Origin: Saprospiraceae bacterium
GTDB taxonomy: Bacteria > Bacteroidota > Bacteroidia > Chitinophagales > Saprospiraceae
Reading direction: 5' to 3'
Length of the DNA: 64,000 bases
Assembly: GCA_013360405.1 (NCBI GenBank)
Contig: JABWBR010000021.1
Location: forward strand, 1 to 64,000
Part shown: piece after piece, positions 16,955-24,322 of the stretch
Layout: each line of letters begins with the position of its first letter
How positions within the stretch are numbered: the stretch's first letter is position 1
The notes under the pieces: model-generated
The model's database searches: none
What the model saw: the letters and a program-made list of their open reading frames with translations, nothing else
Told to the model about the DNA's origin: nothing
Position numbers and translations under genes: made by a program

Positions 16955-17461
16955 GTGCACCCTCAGCATAACACCCGACCGGATTATGGGTGGATATACC
17001 AGGGAGAAGATTTTGAAATGCCGGCCAATCCTGCTCGACAACGAGTCAATATTAATGGAGCACTCAACGCTCATCAGGTAACGGATGTAGTGGTGGTAGA
17101 GGCAGAGCGTATCAACGCTCAGTCGTGTATCGAATTATGGAAAAAGCAACATCGAAAGCACCCTGGAAAGGTTATTTTCAATATTTGTGATAATGCGCCT
17201 TATTACCACTCAAAAATAATCAGGGAGTGGCTAGTAGATCATCCTTGGTGCCAAATCATTTATTTACCCCCCTACGCTCCAAACTTAAATTTAATCGAGC
17301 GATTGTGGAAGTATCTTCGAAAGCAAGTTACCTCTTATTGTTTTTATGAACATTTTGAAGAATTTCGACGAGCAATTCTCGATTTTTTCAAAAACATCAA
17401 AGCGCATAAAAACGCGTTGGAGTCACTCCTGACGCTTAATTTTCATATTGTCGGATCATAG
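16955..17461 (+). CDS. IS630-type transposase, C-terminal DDE part
   Basis: This half carries the DDE catalytic core. The first Asp is in YFNDAVHPQHNTRPDYGW, upstream of the GTG at 16955 but in the same frame. The second is in FNICDNAPYYHS, and the Glu is in NLNLIERLWKYLRK, 35 residues after the second Asp. Because the first Asp precedes any start codon of this half, the piece alone cannot be a complete enzyme unless the stop at 16916 is read through. It is probably a remnant; intact relatives are single ORFs. Confidence 0.8.
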   Translation: MHPQHNTRPDYGWIYQGEDFEMPANPARQRVNINGALNAHQVTDVVVVEAERINAQSCIELWKKQHRKHPGKVIFNICDNAPYYHSKIIREWLVDHPWCQIIYLPPYAPNLNLIERLWKYLRKQVTSYCFYEHFEEFRRAILDFFKNIKAHKNALESLLTLNFHIVGS

Positions 17462-17493
17462 CTTTTTTTCGCAAACCGCTCTACGTTGGGTAT

Positions 17494-18405
17494 AGCACTC
17501 AGGAGACAGACAATGGAATAATATATTTTTCCTTTAATAACGGGAATACCTGGAAAAATGTAAGTTCGGGATTGCCACGCAAAATAAGTATCGGTTTAGG
17601 AGGTGTTGCCGCCGCTGAAGGACAGCTCGGAGTAGCAACAAAAGGGTACGGCGTTTATATTTATAACTTTATAGATAGCACTTGGGTTAATGTGCCGACT
17701 GCCCCGGAAATTATAGAAAGCAACATTGGCGCAATGGCATTTTTCAAGCATACAATTTATGTGGGAACACAGCATAAAGGAGTGTTTTACTCACAGGATA
17801 GAGGAAAAACATGGTCGTCACGAAATATAGGACTTAATAACGAGACTATCAGAAGGTTTGTAGAATTTGAGAATACGCTCTATGTATGCACAAATGACGG
17901 CTTTTATTCGCTAAACGAAAATATGGAGAGATGGCAGTTAGAATATGGACATAACTCCCTACAAGTAAATGGTGCAACTTATTTTAATGAAAATTTTTAT
18001 ATTGGTACAAAAAAAGGGATTTACAAAAAAGAAAAAGACCATGAGTGGATAAATATTTTACCTAACCATAGTGTCCATAATATCAGTTCGGATGATGACG
18101 AAATATATGCAATGACCTATAATGAGTACCTTCTATCCTCAAGAGACGGGCTTAATTGGCAAAGTATTCAAGATGGGCTACCTGAAAATTTATATACATT
18201 TAATGTACTGAATCATAATAATATGGTATTTGCAGGACAATGGGATGGGGTTTATAGTAAAACAAAATTCAGCAGCACCTGGAGATTGTCAAGCAATGGT
18301 TTGCCAAGAAAATTTGCAGTAACAAATTTGAAATCCCTAGGTGGAATTTTAGTGATAACCTCCTCCGAAAGAAAATTAAAACCATCTATGACAATAGAAA
18401 AATAG
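17494..18405 (+). pseudogene. BNR/ASP-box repeat protein, 5' end lost at the IS
   Basis: The frame is open from the IS border (YSTQETDNGIIYFSFNNGNTWKNVSSGLP...) to 18405, about 300 codons, with no natural start near its beginning; TTG at 17572 is only formal. Several ASP-box-like strands (FNNGNTW, SQDRGKTW, SSRDGLNW) separated by GVF/GVY strands indicate a beta-propeller like those of secreted sialidase- or Vps10-type proteins. Left of the IS the frame closes within about 70 bases in both possible target reconstructions. The missing N-terminal part is therefore not next door, and a deletion or rearrangement is implied. Codon use is AT-rich. Confidence 0.7.
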
Positions 18406-18426
18406 GCTGTAAATTACAAAAGAGTT

Positions 18427-18434
18427 TACATTTG
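18427..18434 (+). promoter_or_regulatory. -7 promoter box TACATTTG for yjdM
   Basis: TACATTTG matches TAnnTTTG and lies 30 bases before the yjdM ATG, giving a leader of about 25 nt. No TTTG element is evident upstream. Confidence 0.5.
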
Positions 18435-18463
18435 CCTCCTGAAAATAATACAATACCACAATC

Positions 18464-18805
18464 ATGTCTGAAGAAACAAAGACTTGCCCGCAATGTGAAT
18501 CGCTTTATGGATACGCAACGGGAGAAAACTCATACGCGTGCCCGGAATGTGGTCATGAATGGACGCTCGAAGAATTGATAAAAGAGGACGTCCTCGTGGT
18601 GAAAGATTCCAATGGGACTGTATTGCAAAATGGGGATTCGGTAATTGTGATTAAAAATTTGCCGGTAAAAGGTGCTTCTCTGCCTATTAAGGCGGGTACC
18701 AAGGTGAAAAACATCCGGTTGACCGATGGCGACCATAATATTGATTGCAAAATTGAGGGTTATGGCGCTATGGCGTTAAAGTCAGAGTTTGTTAGAAAGG
18801 CCTGA
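18464..18805 (+). CDS. yjdM: YjdM/PhnA-type zinc-ribbon protein
   Basis: The 113-residue protein has an N-terminal zinc ribbon (CPQCESLYG ... [10 protein letters not shown], four Cys). The PhnA C-terminal domain follows ([42 protein letters not shown].. ending [15 protein letters not shown]). This is the full usual length of the family once named for alkylphosphonate utilisation; its biochemical role is not settled. It is the last gene of the AT-rich islet, and its stop lies a few bases from the truncated acetyltransferase. Confidence 0.9.
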   Translation: MSEETKTCPQCESLYGYATGENSYACPECGHEWTLEELIKEDVLVVKDSNGTVLQNGDSVIVIKNLPVKGASLPIKAGTKVKNIRLTDGDHNIDCKIEGYGAMALKSEFVRKA

Positions 18806-18810
18806 CAATT

Positions 18811-18933
18811 TTTATTGAATTGCGCATAGAAGGCGTGGTCTTTGCCGTCTACCACGGCCAGGTAGGCGTCGAGGTATTCGACGAGGTGGATGAAGTCGGG
18901 GTTGTCGGAGGTGGTGCGGAGTGTAGTGAGCAT
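18811..18933 (-). pseudogene. GNAT acetyltransferase, N-terminal 41 codons only
   Basis: Read on the minus strand from the ATG at 18933, the frame encodes MLTTLRTTSDNPDFIHLVEY then LDAYLAVVDGKDHAFYAQFNK. This is the typical N-terminus of a small GNAT-family N-acetyltransferase. Right after this point similarity stops and the AT-rich yjdM region begins. Its GC-rich codons match the host, so a resident gene was cut by the islet junction. It is too short for the usual ORF cutoffs. Confidence 0.7.
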
Positions 18934-18980
18934 GGTTTGTTCAATTAATATTATTCTTGAGTGTGTGCTCTGTTTTTTTA

Positions 18981-19021
18981 ACCGCAGAGTTAAAGGAGTT
19001 TAACGCAGAGTGCCGCAGAGT
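18981..19021. repeat. Diverged copy of the CAGAGTTAA element
   Basis: The sequence ACCGCAGAGTTAAAGGAGTT and what follows matches one arm of the palindrome at 2666-2754. It shows that element is dispersed. Only one arm is present here. Confidence 0.65.
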
Positions 19022-19055
19022 CTTGATATTGTTGCGGTTCAGCCGATACGTTAGC

Positions 19056-19146
19056 CGTCACCTCGTCACCACCTGTGGCATTCCCCCGCCGTCACCTCGT
19101 CACCACCTTAGGCGTTCCCCCATCGTCACCTCGTCACCTTCCACGG
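19056..19146. repeat. 34-bp tandem repeat, about 2.6 copies
   Basis: Units start at 19056, 19090 and 19124 with CGTCACCTCGTCACCACCT, followed by a variable part ending in TTCCCCC. Similar GTGACAAGGTGAC units occur inverted at 6870-6944. The array lies in the 300-base gap before pgeF, which otherwise holds nothing recognisable. Confidence 0.75.
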
Positions 19147-19211
19147 TTGTCCCCCGGTAAAATCGATTGTAAGGTAAAAAATAGTGATTTTAAGCGTAGG
19201 GTCATAATGAT

Positions 19212-19219
19212 TATCTTTG
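19212..19219 (+). promoter_or_regulatory. -7 promoter box TATCTTTG for pgeF
   Basis: TATCTTTG is an exact consensus match only 16 bases before the ATG at 19236. The transcript would have a very short leader of about 10 nt. Confidence 0.55.
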
Positions 19220-19235
19220 CAAAAAGACCTTGCCG

Positions 19236-19982
19236 ATGTACCGAACACCCGACTGGGCCGGCCAGTTTTCCGATCTGGTTATTGCCGAAAGCACCCGCCA
19301 CGGCGGGGTAAGCCCTGCGCCGTACCACTCTCTCAACGTAGGCTGGAGCACCGAAGACGACCCCTCCAACACAGCCGAAAACCGTCGCCGCCTGCTGGAA
19401 GCGCTGGGTTTTGAACCTTCGCAGCTGGCCAGTTCGCACCAGGTACACGGCAACGAAGTATTGGCAGTGGAGTCGCCGGGGCGTTATGATGGCTTTGATG
19501 CTTTGATCACCCGGCAAGCTGGCATCCTGCTGGCCGTATCGGTGGCCGATTGTGTGCCGGTGTTGGTTTACGATGCCGCCACAAAGGCCGTTGCGGCCAT
19601 CCACGCCGGTTGGCGCGGCACGGTGGCAGGCATTGTGGCTAAAACCTTACAGCGCATGCAAAGTGAATTTGGCACAAACCCTGCCGATTGCTATGCCTTC
19701 ATCGGCACGTGTATCGACGAGTGCTCGTTTGAAGTGAATGCCGACGTGGCCGACCACTTTGCCGGCGAGTTTAAGCGTTGGGATTCCGCCCTGGGCAAAT
19801 TTTTCATTGATCTCAAGCAAGCCAACAAGGCCCAGCTATTGTCTGCCGGACTAGCAGAAGCTCAAATCGCCGTTTCGACCTATTCGACGGTAACGCACAA
19901 CGCCGACTACTTTTCGCACCGCAAGGAGAAAGGCTTGACGGGGCGGTTTGTGGGAGTGATAGGGGTGACACTTATTCAATAG
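19236..19982 (+). CDS. pgeF: Multicopper-oxidase-fold (YfiH/DUF152) protein, PgeF family
   Basis: The 248-residue protein shows all family motifs: SSHQVHGNEVL, VSVADCVPVLVYD, AIHAGWRGTVAGIV, FIGTCIDECSFEV and STYSTVTHNADYFSHRKEKGLTGRF. The His and Cys residues in these motifs form the metal site. Members act as purine nucleoside phosphorylase/adenosine deaminase-type enzymes or as peptidoglycan-editing factors. Which role applies cannot be told from sequence. The ATG at 19236 was preferred to TTG at 19230. Its end overlaps the convergent T9SS gene by 11 bases. Confidence 0.9.
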   Translation: MYRTPDWAGQFSDLVIAESTRHGGVSPAPYHSLNVGWSTEDDPSNTAENRRRLLEALGFEPSQLASSHQVHGNEVLAVESPGRYDGFDALITRQAGILLAVSVADCVPVLVYDAATKAVAAIHAGWRGTVAGIVAKTLQRMQSEFGTNPADCYAFIGTCIDECSFEVNADVADHFAGEFKRWDSALGKFFIDLKQANKAQLLSAGLAEAQIAVSTYSTVTHNADYFSHRKEKGLTGRFVGVIGVTLIQ

Positions 19983-22900
19983 CTATTTTAAAAAACTGCA
20001 TGAGGGATTCTCCATAAACGCCTAGTAGGTAAACGCCAGGACTGAGCGAATGGGCTGCGAGGTTGATTTGGGAATTACTGTCCAGCGACTCGCGGAAAAT
20101 TTGGGCGCCCTTGTAATCGTATAACACGGCGTAGGTATTGCCGGGCCAGTTATGGAAAACGTGCAGGGCATTATTCCGGCTTACCGGATTGGGGTACACC
20201 GAAATTTGATTGTCAACGGCTTCAGATACATCTACGACAATCGTATCCGCCTGCAAATTAATGTTGTCGATATACAACACATTGCCGTAACGGCCCAGGT
20301 TGCGGAAAGCGACGATAATGTGTTCATTACCTGCATAAGTTGATAAATCGAGCGTATCGGTGCGCCACTGCTCGTCGGTGGGCACAAAATAGTCGGTGGT
20401 AGCCGGCGCTGTAGCCAGTTCCTCGCCGCCTTTTCGGTACAATTCTTCAAAAGTGGCGCCGCAGTCGGTAGATACCAAAATAGCGAGGGTATCCACATAA
20501 GGAAATCCATAAAGCGTATAGGCAATATCGTAAACCAGTCGCGCCTGAGTGGCTCCGGCCAGATCGAGGGACATACGCAGGTCGTCGCTCGAGCCCTGCG
20601 AGTCGATATAATAATTGTCGAAATAAGCGCATTGCGTGCTTTGGCCGTAGCCGCCTGTGGATGTATTCAAAGACCACTCGCCTCCGCTGTTTTCGCTGTG
20701 TACAGAGAATCCCGTTGGTGGGAAATTGGCTTGAAAACCTTCCTGCAAGGTTGAGGGGATGTCGTAATTTTCAACAGCAACATAAATACTGTCAGCGCCG
20801 GTTTGCCCCAACCCGTCGGTAATGGTCAACGTGACGAGATAAGTGCCGGGCTGGCCGAAATAAACCACCGGATTGCGTTGATCGGAAGTAGCCGGTTGCC
20901 CATTCTCAAAAGTCCAGTTCCAGCCGGCGCCGGCGTGATTCAGGATAGAGTAATCTTCAAAATAAAAAGAATCGATTTGGCAGATAACCGTTTGCGTGAG
21001 TTTATCGACCATAGCTTTGGCAACAGGCTGCAGGAGCGTATCAATGAGTGGGCTTTCCCAGATGCCCTTGCCGTAGGAGGCCAGGCGGATTTTCCCGTCG
21101 CGGTAAAAAGGCCGGGCGCTTTGCGTGGAGATAAAATCGGGCAAACCGGTATTTGCCGGTATCCAGTCAGGCGTTGTATTGCTGCGAAAATACACAGTCT
21201 TATCGGTAAAAGCATAGATACTACCGTCGCTACCGCCGATGTGCGCGATATTGTGTACTCTTTCCCCGTTGAGTGCGGCGGTAGTGAGATTGGTCCAGTT
21301 GGCGCCGCTATCTGAAGTTTTGTATACCTTTTTTCCGTCAGCGCCATTTACGAAGGCTATCCACAATTCCTGATCATTGAGTGGGCTGAGTGCGAGTTGT
21401 ATCAGGCGGTTATTGGCGGAAGGCAGTGTGAGTTGCGACCAGTTAGCGCCGCCGTCGGCGGTTTTCCAGAGCCGGCCGGAGCTACCCGAAAAAGCCTGAG
21501 CTACATACATCACCTGGGGGTTCTGGCGCGATATTTCGATATGAAAAACTTTATTGTTTGGATTTTCTCCAAAGGTATGGAGTAGCGTAAAAGAGCCTCC
21601 GCCGTCGGTTGTTTTCCACAATTGGTTGTCTTTACCCGTAAAAGCGATATTGTAACAGTCGGGGTGGAATTCCAATTCCGAAGATTCGCCGGCGTAATAA
21701 CTTTCATTGGGATCGATGCCGAAACTGAAATAATTGAGCTGACCGGGTATTGCGGCGGGCATCAGGCAGCCGTTGACGTCGGAAAAATAGGTTTTGCGGT
21801 TAAAACCGGGATTGACATAGCCGGTGGGAGCTTCACCGCCGCCGAGATTCATAAAGGTGCTAGCGCCGTAGTTTTCGTGGTAACCCAGGTTGCCGTTGTG
21901 ATACAGGCCGCCCACCAGCACATCCTCATTCCAGCCGGAGCCGAAACCCCAGTAATCGCTGGCCCGCAGCCCATTGCTTTTTCTGACGCTGTTATCGGCA
22001 GACTGGTAAAAGTCGGTGGAGCGATAAACGCCGCCGTCGGTAGTGATCCAGTAGGCATTGCCGAGGGCCCTGAAGTCCTGCATATCGACATGGATGGGTA
22101 TTTGATTGCCCTGATAGCCGCCCAGCGGGGTAAACGTAGCGCCTCCGTCATTGGATCGCCAGAGATTCAGTCCTCCGATCAGTATCATATCCGGGTTGGT
22201 GGAAGAAACCATGATGGCGCAGTTGTAGAATCCCTGCCAATAGTTGCCTTCGACGGGATTAATAGCGCCCAGGTTGGGGTGTTGGTTGGAATAGGGGCCG
22301 CCAAACGGCGGATTGGGCAAGTTCCAGCTCTGGCCGCCGTCGTCGCTTCGAAGCACCCCGATAAATCCCATGTCGCCGTCTTTTGATTGTCCGATAAGGT
22401 AGGCATAGACGCGATTTGGGTCGGCGGGGGTAACGCCGATGCGGGCGCCTTCGTCGTTTTTATCAGGGTCGTTGGAGGTATACCAGCCGGTGGACTGAAC
22501 CGTCCAGGAGCCGCCCAGATCATTGGATATCAGAAACTCGCAAATTTTTTCAGCAGGGTTGTTCCTCACCAGATAGAGGATAGCGGGGTTACCGGCATTG
22601 GCTTTGATATCGTAGCAACGATTGGAAAAAACCTGGGCCCAGTTGTCACCGCCATCCACAGAGCGATACAAGCCGGCGTTGCAGGCTGCCAGCACGATCA
22701 TTGTATCGAGTGGATGGATAAGAATTTCGTTGACGCCGAGGTCGCCCGACAACACGGTTGTCCAGTTATTACCGCCCGTTATGCTTTTTTTAATATGATG
22801 AAAAGATCCGGCAAGTACTACATCGGGATTGACGGGGTGCGCTTCAATAGCGGAGATACCGCTGTTGAAATTTTCGCCTAATGAAACCGGCTCCCAGAAA

Positions 22901-23424
22901 TCGCCGCCGTTAACGGAGCGAAATACTTCGCCGGGTTCAGAGCCGCAATACATCACCTCGGGTGCGGCGGCGCAGTTGTCGATGGCATATATGTTGGCCT
23001 GGTCGTGGCCGGATACTCCATTTGATTGAACGGCATAATAAGGACCCACCGGCGTCCATGTGGCCTCCGTGTTGCGTGGGCCGGCTTGCTGGTGTTGCTG
23101 TTGCTTTTGCCGGTATACCCGATCGGCCTCCGCTATCGCCTGATAGTCAGGAAATACCACAAATCCATTGTCATCTGCATGAGCGGCGGCTCGCTTGCGC
23201 CAGTGTTTGTAATATTGGGTGTGGTAATTTTTTACAAAAAGGTGATTGTCGTAATAGCGATTGTAAAGGCTGTCTACGACAAATAAATTAGGCATGGGTT
23301 TATACATTTCCTGTGCCCAGTCGGGTGATGCCGCAATCTGGTAGGGCAAGGGTTTGGCCAGTTTTTGTGAAAACGAAAGTTGGGTGCAAAAAAGCAGGAG
23401 GGCAAATAATACGACGATGCGCAT
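19972..23424 (-). CDS. T9SS type A cargo: Vps10/BNR-propeller, PKD and choice-of-anchor-like domains
   Basis: The 1150-residue protein starts with a signal peptide (MRIVVLFALLLFCTQLSFSQ). About residues 125-810 are BNR/ASP-box repeats (SVNGGDFW, SVDGGDNW, SDDGGQSW, TADGGANW, TSDSGANW) forming one or two beta-propellers. A PKD domain follows (NWTFENGQPATSDQRNP ... GTYLVTLTI). Next is a jelly-roll module (GFQANFPPTGFSVHSENSGGEW ... VLYIDNINLQ) resembling choice-of-anchor/MAM types. The last 75 residues (SVYPNPVSRNN ... GVYLLGVYGESLMQFFKI) are a type A sorting domain. It is probably secreted or surface-attached by T9SS; its ligand is unknown. ATG 23424 was chosen because it begins the signal peptide. 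Confidence 0.88.
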   Translation of the reverse strand: MRIVVLFALLLFCTQLSFSQKLAKPLPYQIAASPDWAQEMYKPMPNLFVVDSLYNRYYDNHLFVKNYHTQYYKHWRKRAAAHADDNGFVVFPDYQAIAEADRVYRQKQQQHQQAGPRNTEATWTPVGPYYAVQSNGVSGHDQANIYAIDNCAAAPEVMYCGSEPGEVFRSVNGGDFWEPVSLGENFNSGISAIEAHPVNPDVVLAGSFHHIKKSITGGNNWTTVLSGDLGVNEILIHPLDTMIVLAACNAGLYRSVDGGDNWAQVFSNRCYDIKANAGNPAILYLVRNNPAEKICEFLISNDLGGSWTVQSTGWYTSNDPDKNDEGARIGVTPADPNRVYAYLIGQSKDGDMGFIGVLRSDDGGQSWNLPNPPFGGPYSNQHPNLGAINPVEGNYWQGFYNCAIMVSSTNPDMILIGGLNLWRSNDGGATFTPLGGYQGNQIPIHVDMQDFRALGNAYWITTDGGVYRSTDFYQSADNSVRKSNGLRASDYWGFGSGWNEDVLVGGLYHNGNLGYHENYGASTFMNLGGGEAPTGYVNPGFNRKTYFSDVNGCLMPAAIPGQLNYFSFGIDPNESYYAGESSELEFHPDCYNIAFTGKDNQLWKTTDGGGSFTLLHTFGENPNNKVFHIEISRQNPQVMYVAQAFSGSSGRLWKTADGGANWSQLTLPSANNRLIQLALSPLNDQELWIAFVNGADGKKVYKTSDSGANWTNLTTAALNGERVHNIAHIGGSDGSIYAFTDKTVYFRSNTTPDWIPANTGLPDFISTQSARPFYRDGKIRLASYGKGIWESPLIDTLLQPVAKAMVDKLTQTVICQIDSFYFEDYSILNHAGAGWNWTFENGQPATSDQRNPVVYFGQPGTYLVTLTITDGLGQTGADSIYVAVENYDIPSTLQEGFQANFPPTGFSVHSENSGGEWSLNTSTGGYGQSTQCAYFDNYYIDSQGSSDDLRMSLDLAGATQARLVYDIAYTLYGFPYVDTLAILVSTDCGATFEELYRKGGEELATAPATTDYFVPTDEQWRTDTLDLSTYAGNEHIIVAFRNLGRYGNVLYIDNINLQADTIVVDVSEAVDNQISVYPNPVSRNNALHVFHNWPGNTYAVLYDYKGAQIFRESLDSNSQINLAAHSLSPGVYLLGVYGESLMQFFKIAIE

Positions 23425-23602
23425 GGCAGATGATTTAGCAGTTTTAAAAAACATGCCAAAAGTAAACATTACCAGGGATAATCAGTGAATGAAAGGAGGA
23501 GATAAGAAATGGCGAGTTTTGATGAATATGTGAACTGAATCAAAAGAAAAATCGTTATTTTAGTGGCGGAGATATTATTATAAATAGTATAAAAAATTGA
23601 TA

Positions 23603-23827
23603 ATGAAAGACCTGACTATCAGCCTCCCTGAAGAAGTTGAACTTGACAAAGTCAAAATGATCATAGCGGTCCTTCTCTTTCAGCAAGGTGTACTTTCATC
23701 TGGGCAAGCTGCAGCGCTGGTAGGTATATCGAGAAGGCTCTTTCTCGAAGAGGTCGGCAAACATGGTGTTTCTGTTTTTGGAGAGAGTGTTGAAGATATA
23801 GCTAAGGCTAAGTCGATCGAAATATAG
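23603..23827 (+). CDS. UPF0175 family protein, putative antitoxin
   Basis: The 74-residue protein (MKDLTISLPEEVELDKVK then MIIAVLLFQQGVLSSGQAAA and LVGISRRLFLEEVGKHGVSV) matches the UPF0175 family, small proteins with a helix-turn-helix-like core. They are often encoded directly before DUF3368 genes. Only 6 bases separate it from the PIN-like partner. By analogy with type II modules it would be the DNA-binding antitoxin; this is inference from context. The ATG at 23603 was preferred over TTG at 23597. The pair is AT-rich, suggesting transfer. Confidence 0.82.
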   Translation: MKDLTISLPEEVELDKVKMIIAVLLFQQGVLSSGQAAALVGISRRLFLEEVGKHGVSVFGESVEDIAKAKSIEI

Positions 23828-23833
23828 GCAGTT

Positions 23834-24283
23834 ATGAAAGTGATCATAGCTGATACAAGTTGTTTGATAATATATGATACGATCAATAAATTTGATATAT
23901 TAAGAAATACCTTCACAGAACTAGTAGTGACCAAGGAGGTCGCTATGGAATTCGGAGAACTACCGGATTGGATCAAAATAAGCGCATTTACGAACGATAA
24001 GTTGTTTTTCAAGTTGGCAAACAATCTTGGAAAAGGCGAGGCCAGCTCAATTGCGTTAGCATTGGAACTAGCGGATAGTTTGCTGATTATTGATGAAAAG
24101 AAAGGTAGAAAGAAAGCAGAAGAGTTAGGAATCGAAATCATCGGCTCATTAGGTATTCTAATTATTGCCAAAAAGAAAGGAGTCATCAACTCGGTCAAAG
24201 AAATACTATCATTAATTGACAGGACAAATTTTAGAATATCAGAAGCAGTTAGGGAAAAAATATTAAAAGAAACAGGAGAGTGA
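23834..24283 (+). CDS. DUF3368 (PIN-like) protein, putative toxin nuclease
   Basis: The 149-residue protein opens with KVIIADTSCLIIYD, the first acidic residue of a PIN-like fold. It continues with LGKGEASSIALALE and LLIIDEKKGRKKAEELGIEIIGSLGIL, the pattern of DUF3368. PIN domains coordinate Mg2+ with conserved Asp/Glu residues and cut RNA; the Asp, Glu and Asp positions here (D7, E76, D91 approximately) look intact. With the UPF0175 gene just upstream it forms a toxin-antitoxin-like pair. Activity is not proven for this family in general. Confidence 0.82.
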   Translation: MKVIIADTSCLIIYDTINKFDILRNTFTELVVTKEVAMEFGELPDWIKISAFTNDKLFFKLANNLGKGEASSIALALELADSLLIIDEKKGRKKAEELGIEIIGSLGILIIAKKKGVINSVKEILSLIDRTNFRISEAVREKILKETGE

Positions 24284-24306
24284 GAGAGTATGCGCCTCTC
24301 ACCCTC
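24276..24306. terminator. Hairpin GAGAGTGAGAG/CTCTCACCCTC between convergent genes
   Basis: Eleven-base arms with one mismatch flank a 9-base loop, overlapping the stop of the DUF3368 gene. It could end transcription from both sides, although no T run follows on the plus strand. Confidence 0.5.
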
Positions 24307-24322
24307 TTCTCCATGCTATTCC

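Larger units (their letters stand above)
16384..17494 (+). mobile_element. IS630-family insertion sequence with terminal inverted repeats
   Basis: The left end TATACCCATCGTAAAGAGG.. (16384-16411) and the complement of the right end TATACCCAACGTAGAGCGG.. (17467-17494) match at 25 of 28 positions. Both ends are bounded by TATA, consistent with the TA target duplication of IS630/Tc1 elements, so the exact border is uncertain by 2 bp. The element is about 1.1 kb and holds one transposase frame interrupted by an in-frame stop. The right end lies inside an open BNR-repeat frame. Confidence 0.9.
15256..18810. other. AT-rich islet, probably acquired
   Basis: Base and codon use change sharply here to AT-rich with AAT, ATT and TTA codons, against the GC-rich neighbours. 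It contains an orphan lipoprotein, an IS630-like element, a decapitated BNR gene and yjdM. The right edge cuts off a GC-rich GNAT gene after 41 codons. The left edge is less clear and falls somewhere between 15256 and 15484, a stretch in which no gene was found. Confidence 0.55.
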
